64,000 nt of DNA from Amycolatopsis australiensis (GTDB lineage Bacteria > Actinomycetota > Actinomycetes > Mycobacteriales > Pseudonocardiaceae), in the NCBI RefSeq assembly GCF_900119165.1, contig NZ_FPJG01000006.1, forward strand, positions 620,001 through 684,000, in the 5' to 3' direction. Below, in pieces: positions 16,450 to 22,405 of this stretch. The notes beneath the pieces were generated by a model. The model saw only the letters and a list, made by a program, of their open reading frames with translations. It had not been told where the DNA came from and searched no databases. The translations under genes were made by a program, and so were the position numbers. Numbering within the stretch: position 1 is the stretch's first letter; every line of letters begins with the position of its first letter.

Positions 16450-17730
16450 TTGACCGCGACCGAACATGAAACCATTTTTACTTATGGCGCACCGGCGTTG
16501 AAGTACGGCACCGGCGCCAGCGACGAGATCGGCTACGACCTGACCCAGTACGGCGCCCACCGCGTACTGGTCGTGACGGACCCGCAGGTCGCCGCGACCG
16601 GCTGGCCGCGCCGCATCGCCGACGGCATCGCCGGCTACGGCATCGAGACCGAGATCTTCGACGGCGTACACGTCGAGCCCACCGATGTCAGCATGCAGAA
16701 GGCGGTTGACTTCGCCCGCGGAACCGGCCCGTACGACGCCTTCGTAGCCATCGGCGGCGGATCGGCGATCGACACGGCGAAGGCCGCAAACCTGCTGACC
16801 AGCAACGACGGCGAGCTGATGGACTACGTCAACGCGCCGGTCGGCGGCGGCCGAGCACCGGACCGCCCGCTGAAGCCGCTGGTCGCGGTCCCCACCACCA
16901 CCGGCACCGGTTCGGAGAGCACCACGGTTTGCGTCCTGGACGTGCTGTCGCTGCGCGTCAAGAGCGGGATCAGCCACCTGCGGCTGCGCCCGACCCTCGC
17001 CGTCGTCGACCCGCGCCTGACTGTCAGCCAGCCCGCGGGCGTGACCGCCGCCAGCGGCATGGACATCCTCTGCCACGCCGCGGAGAGCTACACCGCGAAG
17101 CCGTACACCGAGTTCGAGCGCAAGCGCCCGGAGCAGCGCGTGCCGTACTGCGGCTCGAACCCCCTGGCCGACATGTTCGCCGAGCAGTCGCTGCGGCTGC
17201 TGTCGTGGGCCCTCCCCGGCGCGGTGCGCGACGGCGAAGACCTCAAGGCGCGGGAAGCGATGGCGCTGGCCGCCACGTTCGCCGGACTCGGGTTCGGCAA
17301 CGCCGGCGTGCACATCCCGCACGCGAACGCGTACCCGATCGCCGGGCAGGTCCGAGACTTCCACCCGGACGGCTACCCAGGCGAAGAGCCCATGGTGCCG
17401 CACGGCATGGCCGTCTCGCTGACGGCACCCGCCGCCTTCCGCTTCACCTTCGACGCGGCACCGGACCGCCACCTGCGCGTCGCGCGCCTGCTGGCCCCCG
17501 ACTTCGAGTGGCCCGGCGACTTCGCCGACCACCTGCCCGCGGTGCTGATCGACCTCATGCGGCAGATCGGCATCCCGGACGGCATCGGCGCCGTCGGCTA
17601 CACGGAGTCCGATGTGGACTCTCTGGTCGAAGGAACGCTCAAGCAGCAACGGCTGCTGGCCACCGCACCCCGCGAGGCATCGGCGGACGACCTGTCGGGC
17701 ATCCTGCGCGAGTCGGTGTCGCTGTGGTGA
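16450..17730 (+). CDS. Hydroxyacid-oxoacid transhydrogenase (iron-dependent ADH family)
   Basis: A 426-residue group III alcohol dehydrogenase. Motifs are the nucleotide-binding GGGSAIDTAKAANLL, PTTTGTGSESTTVCV, the metal-site region MDILCHAAESYTAKPY and NAGVHIPHANAYPI, and MVPHGMAVSLT. It follows human ADHFE1 closely, including VEPTD, APVGGGR and the C-terminal VGYTESD. The known reaction oxidises 4-hydroxybutyrate to succinic semialdehyde while reducing 2-oxoglutarate to D-2-hydroxyglutarate. Start is a TTG at 16450 with a GGAG/GAGG site. It overlaps the next thioesterase as GTGA. Confidence 0.85.
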   Translation: MTATEHETIFTYGAPALKYGTGASDEIGYDLTQYGAHRVLVVTDPQVAATGWPRRIADGIAGYGIETEIFDGVHVEPTDVSMQKAVDFARGTGPYDAFVAIGGGSAIDTAKAANLLTSNDGELMDYVNAPVGGGRAPDRPLKPLVAVPTTTGTGSESTTVCVLDVLSLRVKSGISHLRLRPTLAVVDPRLTVSQPAGVTAASGMDILCHAAESYTAKPYTEFERKRPEQRVPYCGSNPLADMFAEQSLRLLSWALPGAVRDGEDLKAREAMALAATFAGLGFGNAGVHIPHANAYPIAGQVRDFHPDGYPGEEPMVPHGMAVSLTAPAAFRFTFDAAPDRHLRVARLLAPDFEWPGDFADHLPAVLIDLMRQIGIPDGIGAVGYTESDVDSLVEGTLKQQRLLATAPREASADDLSGILRESVSLW

Positions 17731-18137
17731 ACTGGTACCCGCACTGGCAGACGGTGCCGTTGCGCTGGAAGGACAACGACGTCTACGGGCACGTCAACAA
17801 CGTGGTGCACTACTCGCTGATGGACACGGTGATCAACACGTGGCTGATCGAGCAGGGCGGCCTCGACATCGAAGCCGGGGAGGTGATCGGGCTGTGCGTC
17901 GAGTCGCATTGCGGGTATCACTCATCGGTTTCCTTTCCTGGCACGGTGCGGGTGGGCTTGCGCGTGGCGCACCTCGGCAAGTCGAGCGTGCGCTACGAGA
18001 TCGGGATGTACGCCGCCGACGAGTCCTTGGTCGCGGAAGGACACTTCGTGCACGTCTTCGTGGACCGCGAGTCCCGCCGGCCGACACCGGTCTCCGGCAA
18101 GCTACGTGAGGCGCTGGAAGCACTTCGGCCCACCTGA
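17727..18137 (+). CDS. 4HBT-type acyl-CoA thioesterase
   Basis: A 136-residue hot-dog protein of the 4-hydroxybenzoyl-CoA thioesterase/YbgC type. The active-site aspartate is in the N-terminal motif WKDNDVYGHVNN. GTG at 17727 overlaps the stop of the transhydrogenase gene, so the two are translationally coupled. This suggests it removes CoA from a short hydroxyacyl- or dicarboxyl-CoA in the same pathway; the substrate is inferred only. The gene ends before a 230-bp non-coding stretch containing two DnaA boxes. Confidence 0.87.
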   Translation: MNWYPHWQTVPLRWKDNDVYGHVNNVVHYSLMDTVINTWLIEQGGLDIEAGEVIGLCVESHCGYHSSVSFPGTVRVGLRVAHLGKSSVRYEIGMYAADESLVAEGHFVHVFVDRESRRPTPVSGKLREALEALRPT

Positions 18138-18249
18138 CGCCACCGCCACCTGGTCACCTCCTTCTTCGGCGATGTCGTTTCGGGCCGTGTTCTTCCCGCG
18201 CTTCCGATGATGCACGAAGGCGGCGACAGAACCAGCCGATCGCCTCGAG

Positions 18250-18258
18250 TTGTCCACA
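18250..18258 (+). other. DnaA box, copy 1
   Basis: TTGTCCACA matches the high-GC actinobacterial DnaA-box consensus exactly. It is inside a 14-bp direct repeat (18246-18259) whose second copy begins exactly 30 bp later. Confidence 0.6.
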
Positions 18259-18279
18259 GGCGGGGTGGAAATCGGCGAG

Positions 18280-18288
18280 TTGTCCACA
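18280..18288 (+). other. DnaA box, copy 2
   Basis: A second exact TTGTCCACA with the same flanks (18276-18289), on the same strand and nearly three helical turns from copy 1. The spacer lies between two convergent genes. No dnaA, dnaN or parAB gene is near, so this is not oriC; a DnaA-titration site or a chance pair are the alternatives. Confidence 0.6.
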
Positions 18289-18368
18289 GATTCGCAGCGG
18301 GGCCTTCCGTCGCGGCTCGACCGCGATAAGCTCGAAGTATTAGAGATCGGTCCACAGTGGACGGGCGG

Positions 18369-20432
18369 TCAGCTCACCCGAGCGGCTCGCGACACGGATG
18401 GCGACCTAGGCGTCGATCCGGTGGCAGCAGCAGAATGGTCAGCAAGAGGCCCGGAGGTGGTCCCGGATCCGTCGCCGGAAGGCGCCCCGCCGGCGGACGA
18501 GGACCCCGAACCCGGAAGTGGACCCAGAGTGGTTGCGGACCCGTTGCCGGAAGGCGCCCCGCCAACGGCCGCACCACCGCCCACACGCGGAACAGCAGTG
18601 GTCGCGGGCCCGTCGCCGGAAGGCGCCCCGCCGACGGCCGCACCACTGCCCGCGGGCAGCGAACCCCCGGTACCGGCCGGTTGGCTGTCCGCACCCGCTG
18701 CCGGGCGGGCACCGGTGGCCGCTTCCCCCGCCACCGGCGCTGCCCAAGCCTGCATGAGTTCGGCGTACCGCGCCGACCTGGCCAGCAGCTCGGAATGGGC
18801 GCCCAACGCGGTCTCACGGCCGTCCATGACGAGAACACGATCCGCGCGCAGGGCCGACGAAAGCCGGTGCGCGATCACGACCAGGACACCACCCCGCGCG
18901 GCGAAGGCCCGCTCCGCGCGAGCTTCCGACACCGGGTCGAGATGGGAGGTCGCCTCATCGAGGATCACGAATTCCGCCGCACTGGCGTAAACCCTGGCCA
19001 GCGCGAGAAGCTGCGCTTCGCCCGCGGAGATGCCTTCGCCACCGTGACCGATCTCGGCGTCGAGGCCGCCCAGGCGGCGAAGCAACGCGCCGGCGCACAC
19101 GGCCTCCAGCGCGTCCGATAACACGTCGTCCGAAGCTGACGGAGCGAAGAGACCGACGTTGTCGCGGACTGTCCCCGCGAAGACGTATGCCTCCTGCGGG
19201 ATCAACGCGACGAGTTCGTGTCGGAGCGCAGCGGGCACCTCGCGGACCGGGACACCGCCAAGCAGCACACGGCCTTCCTGAGGCGTGAGCATCCCGGTCA
19301 GCAAGCCGGCCAATGTCGACTTGCCGATTCCGCTCGGCCCGACGACGGCGAGGTGCTCCCCCGGCCGCAGGTCGAGGTCCAGTCCACGGACCACGGGCTC
19401 GGCGGTCGCGCCCCAGCCGAACGTCAGGCCACGGACTTGGACGTCGGCTCCGCGCGGGGTCGCCGTCCCGTCGGGCACGGCGGGAAGCTGGGCCGTCTCC
19501 GCCAACCTGCGAAGCGCGACCAGCAGGCGCAGGACGACCGTGCCCGCTGTGGCCGCCAGGCCGCGCAGGGCCGGTTGCATCGTCGTAGCCAGGTAGACCA
19601 GTGCGCCCAGGGCCGCGCCCGCGGTCAGCTCGCCACGCGCCACCAAGCCCGGCGCCAACGCCAGCGCGAGCAACAACGGGATGAACCCGCCGAGCGAGAT
19701 CACCAGCGCCCGGAGGGCGTTCGACCGCGCCACGCGGATCGCGGCCATCGCCTGCGAGTCGACCGCGTCGTACATCGCCAACGCGGCGATGGGCTCGGCA
19801 CCACAGGCCACGATGTCACGCATCCCGGCCAGGGACGCGCCGGCCGTCGCGGCCGTGTGCTCGTCCGCCAGGGCCAGCGCGCGCTGCCGACGAGCGAGAG
19901 ACGGAAGGAGGCAGACGAACGCGACCAACGCGGTCACGACCGGCACCGCGACGGGGATCACCAAAGCTCCGGCAACCGTCACCAACCCGGCGATCGCGGA
20001 TGCTGTGGTCACCAGCATTCCGCGGGCTTGCACCAGCAAGCCGCCGGTCGCGTCGCGGACCACCTCGACGTGCTGGGTGATCCGGGCGACGCCGCTGGAG
20101 TCGGGCTGGTTACGTGGCGGGGACGCGTCGTGCAGCACACCGCGAACCACAGCGGTCACCAAGGCGTCGCGCAGCGGCTCGACCACCTTGCCGAGCTGGT
20201 GCCAGACCATCCGCGCGCCGAACGCGCCGAGCACGGCGGCCAAGCCGAACAACGCCAGCCAGCCGAGCCCGGCAGCCGGGTCGCCGACCGAGAAACCGCG
20301 ATCTACGGACAGCTCGACCAGCCGTCCCGAGAAGAAAGCAGGTACGCCTTCAAGCAGCGAACACCCGAGCAACACCACACCGCCACGCCATTGCCCGGCG
20401 AGAGCGGACCAGTACAACCGGCGCAGGCTCAC
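18369..20432 (-). CDS. ramB: ABC exporter, RamB-like, with repetitive C-terminal tail
   Basis: A 687-residue half-transporter: six membrane helices (about 1-300), then a nucleotide-binding domain with Walker A GPSGIGKST, a degenerate signature ISAGEAQLLALAR, and Walker B FVILDEATSHLD with the catalytic glutamate. After about residue 575 comes a Gly/Ser/Pro-rich tail with three 23-24 residue repeats built on GGAPSGDG, encoded by matching DNA repeats near 18470, 18540 and 18608. Such a tail is not usual in this family. The GTG start overlaps the preceding ABC gene as GTGA. It is the last gene of the ramC-ramS-ramA-ramB-like operon and probably exports the modified peptide as a heterodimer with the protein at 20429-22096. 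Confidence 0.85.
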   Translation of the reverse strand: MSLRRLYWSALAGQWRGGVVLLGCSLLEGVPAFFSGRLVELSVDRGFSVGDPAAGLGWLALFGLAAVLGAFGARMVWHQLGKVVEPLRDALVTAVVRGVLHDASPPRNQPDSSGVARITQHVEVVRDATGGLLVQARGMLVTTASAIAGLVTVAGALVIPVAVPVVTALVAFVCLLPSLARRQRALALADEHTAATAGASLAGMRDIVACGAEPIAALAMYDAVDSQAMAAIRVARSNALRALVISLGGFIPLLLALALAPGLVARGELTAGAALGALVYLATTMQPALRGLAATAGTVVLRLLVALRRLAETAQLPAVPDGTATPRGADVQVRGLTFGWGATAEPVVRGLDLDLRPGEHLAVVGPSGIGKSTLAGLLTGMLTPQEGRVLLGGVPVREVPAALRHELVALIPQEAYVFAGTVRDNVGLFAPSASDDVLSDALEAVCAGALLRRLGGLDAEIGHGGEGISAGEAQLLALARVYASAAEFVILDEATSHLDPVSEARAERAFAARGGVLVVIAHRLSSALRADRVLVMDGRETALGAHSELLARSARYAELMQAWAAPVAGEAATGARPAAGADSQPAGTGGSLPAGSGAAVGGAPSGDGPATTAVPRVGGGAAVGGAPSGNGSATTLGPLPGSGSSSAGGAPSGDGSGTTSGPLADHSAAATGSTPRSPSVSRAARVS

Positions 20433-22096
20433 TCGTCGTCCTCCGTGAAGACACCTCGGTAGCCGGGCTCCTGCCAGAGGGCGGCGTGCGGGGCGACCGC
20501 GCGGATCCGGCCGTCCTCGAGCCAGACCACCAGGTCGGCGCGGGCGGCGGTGCCCGCCCGGTGGGTCACGACGACGCGCGTGCGTCCGGGCAGCGCGTCG
20601 GACAGGGCACGCTCGACCGCGGCCTCGGTGACCGTGTCGAGGCTGGCGGTGGCGTCGTCGAAGATCAGGACGCGCGGGTTGTGCACGATCGCTCGGGCCA
20701 GGCCGAGCCGCTGGGCCTCGCCGCCTGAAAGCGGTGTCTCCGTCAACGGCGTGCGGTAACCGTCGGGCAGGCGGACGACGACCTCGTCGACCTGCGCGGT
20801 CCGGCAGGCGCTGCGGACGGCGGACTCCCCGGCCCAGGAGCCGTACCCGACTGCGTCGGCGACCGTGGCGCCGAGCAGCGCCGGGCGTTCGAAGGCGTAG
20901 CCGACGACCGCGCGCAGTTCCTCGCGGCGGATCTGCTCGAGCGGGCGACCGTCGAGCAGGACCTGACCCTCGTCGGGTGTGAGCAGACCGCCGAGCACGC
21001 CGGTCAGCGCGGACTTGCCCGAGCCGGAACGGCCGACGACGGCGACGAACGTGCCGCCGTCGATGCGCAGGTCGATTTCGGCCAGCGCACCCGCGACGCC
21101 GACGTGCCGAAGCTCGATGGTGCCGTCGCCGCGCAGGAGCGAGAGCTTGCCGGGCACGGGTTCGGGCTCGTCGAGAACCTCGGCGAGCCGCTCGGCGCAG
21201 CCGCGCGCCCGAGACAGCGTGGTGAGCAGCGGGATCTGGGTGACCAGCCCGAGGCCGAGGGCGACGTAGCCGAGCGTCGCCACGACGTCGCCGACGCTGA
21301 GTCTGCCTTCGAGTACGCCGAAGCCCGCCGCGGCCAGCACGGACAGCTCGACCGCCGGGGTCAGGAGACCCGCTCGCCAGACCATCCGGGCCTGGGTGCG
21401 CCAGAGGCCCTGACCGGCGAGCCTCAGCTTCGGCAGGGGGCGGAGGACTCGCTCGGCTTCGCGGTCGGCGGTGCCGGACGCGGCGATGGTGCGCAGGCCG
21501 GCGACCGCGTCGACCATCCGGGCCGCCAGCTCACCGGAAACCCGCTGGTAGGTGAGGACGTCGTCGGCGGTGCGGCGGAGGTGGCTGCGGGCGAGCAGCA
21601 GCGCGAACGGGATGCTGCCCAGGAAGACGAGCGCCAGGTGCCAGTCCAGCACGGCGAGCAGCACGACGGCGCCGGTCGAGATGATCAGCATCGAGCCGCA
21701 CTGGACGACGATCGTGACGATGGCGCCGGCGCCGACGCAGTCGCCGGTGAGGCGGCTGATCGCGTCGCCCTCGGCGAGGCGTGACCGAGTGCCCAACGCG
21801 AACAGCTTGTCGGCGACCGTGCGGCGCAGCCAGGCGGACGCCGTCGCGGTGACTCGGGTGGTCAGGATGCCGCCGACGACGTCGGCCGCGATCTCCGCGC
21901 CGCCGACCAGCAGCAGCCAGGACACTTCGCGCCAGCTCGGGCGGCCCGCGACCACGGTGTCGACCGCGGCCGCGAGCGCGCCGGGCAGGAGGAGACCGGC
22001 CGCGGTGGCGACCAGCGCGGTGCCGACGACGGCGGCCAGCCGGGCGCGGTCGAGGCCGGCCACTCTGGCCAGCAACCGATCGGCGGGGCCGCGCAT
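20429..22096 (-). CDS. ramA: ABC exporter, RamA-like
   Basis: A 555-residue half-transporter with six membrane helices (about 1-300) and a nucleotide-binding domain. Walker A is GRSGSGKSA and the signature is a canonical LSGGEAQRLGLAR. Walker B reads VLIFDDATASLD, with Asp in place of the catalytic Glu. The partner gene has the reverse pattern (good Walker B, poor signature), as expected for an asymmetric heterodimeric exporter. ATG at 22096 has an AAGGAG site; the longer frame to 22189 runs through the hairpin after ramS and is rejected. It lies downstream of ramS across a terminator-like hairpin. Confidence 0.87.
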   Translation of the reverse strand: MRGPADRLLARVAGLDRARLAAVVGTALVATAAGLLLPGALAAAVDTVVAGRPSWREVSWLLLVGGAEIAADVVGGILTTRVTATASAWLRRTVADKLFALGTRSRLAEGDAISRLTGDCVGAGAIVTIVVQCGSMLIISTGAVVLLAVLDWHLALVFLGSIPFALLLARSHLRRTADDVLTYQRVSGELAARMVDAVAGLRTIAASGTADREAERVLRPLPKLRLAGQGLWRTQARMVWRAGLLTPAVELSVLAAAGFGVLEGRLSVGDVVATLGYVALGLGLVTQIPLLTTLSRARGCAERLAEVLDEPEPVPGKLSLLRGDGTIELRHVGVAGALAEIDLRIDGGTFVAVVGRSGSGKSALTGVLGGLLTPDEGQVLLDGRPLEQIRREELRAVVGYAFERPALLGATVADAVGYGSWAGESAVRSACRTAQVDEVVVRLPDGYRTPLTETPLSGGEAQRLGLARAIVHNPRVLIFDDATASLDTVTEAAVERALSDALPGRTRVVVTHRAGTAARADLVVWLEDGRIRAVAPHAALWQEPGYRGVFTEDDE

Positions 22097-22147
22097 CTCA
22101 CTCCTTCGGATGAGGTACCGCCGGGGCGGTACCGGGCCACAATGAAA

Positions 22148-22186
22148 GTGCGGGAGCGGCGCACTTGGCCTGTGCCGCTCCCGCAC
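22148..22186 (-). terminator. Intra-operon hairpin after the lanthipeptide precursor gene
   Basis: A 13-bp perfect inverted repeat (22148-22160 with 22174-22186) with a 13-base loop lies in the 127-base gap between ramS and the first ABC gene. On the minus strand it is followed by TTTCATT. A partial terminator here would give much more precursor mRNA than exporter mRNA. Confidence 0.7.
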
Positions 22187-22223
22187 CATTCACCTGGGCA
22201 CTACCTGCCCGTGCTCCGCCAGG

Positions 22224-22367
22224 TCAGTGGCAGGTCAGCAGGCTGATGGTGCTGTCGGCGCAGGAGGCCAGCAGGCTGAGGTTCGACGTGCCGCCGCCAC
22301 CGCCACCGTGGCCGCCGTCGAGCACCTCGGGGGTCTCCATGGCCTGCAGGTCCAGAACGAGTTCCAT
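22224..22367 (-). CDS. ramS: Class III lanthipeptide precursor, RamS/AmfS (SapB)-like
   Basis: A 47-residue precursor. The leader contains LVLDLQAMETPE, matching the LDLQ/METP recognition motif of RamS, AmfS and other class III leaders. It is followed by a glycine-rich linker (DGGHGGGGGG, 17-26) and a core of about 20 residues. The core has two ring motifs: S28-x2-S31-x4-C36 and S39-x2-S42-x3-C46. The general class III rule is Ser-x2-Ser-x3-5-Cys, so labionin or lanthionine rings can form in both. The product should be a small amphiphilic peptide like SapB, which lowers surface tension for aerial growth. The start follows a clear GGAAGGAA purine tract about 5 bases upstream. The gene sits between the synthetase and the exporters. 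Confidence 0.92.
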   Translation of the reverse strand: MELVLDLQAMETPEVLDGGHGGGGGGTSNLSLLASCADSTISLLTCH

Positions 22368-22405
22368 CGGTGTTCCTTCCTTCGGTTCTTTCTCTGGTCC
22401 GCCGG

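Noticed and set aside
18350..18362. GTCCACAGTGGAC palindrome near the DnaA boxes as a third DnaA box
   Set aside because: It lacks the leading TTG and is a simple palindrome; similar CCACTGTGG-type words occur elsewhere in the window, for example inside genes near 52740 and 56335.
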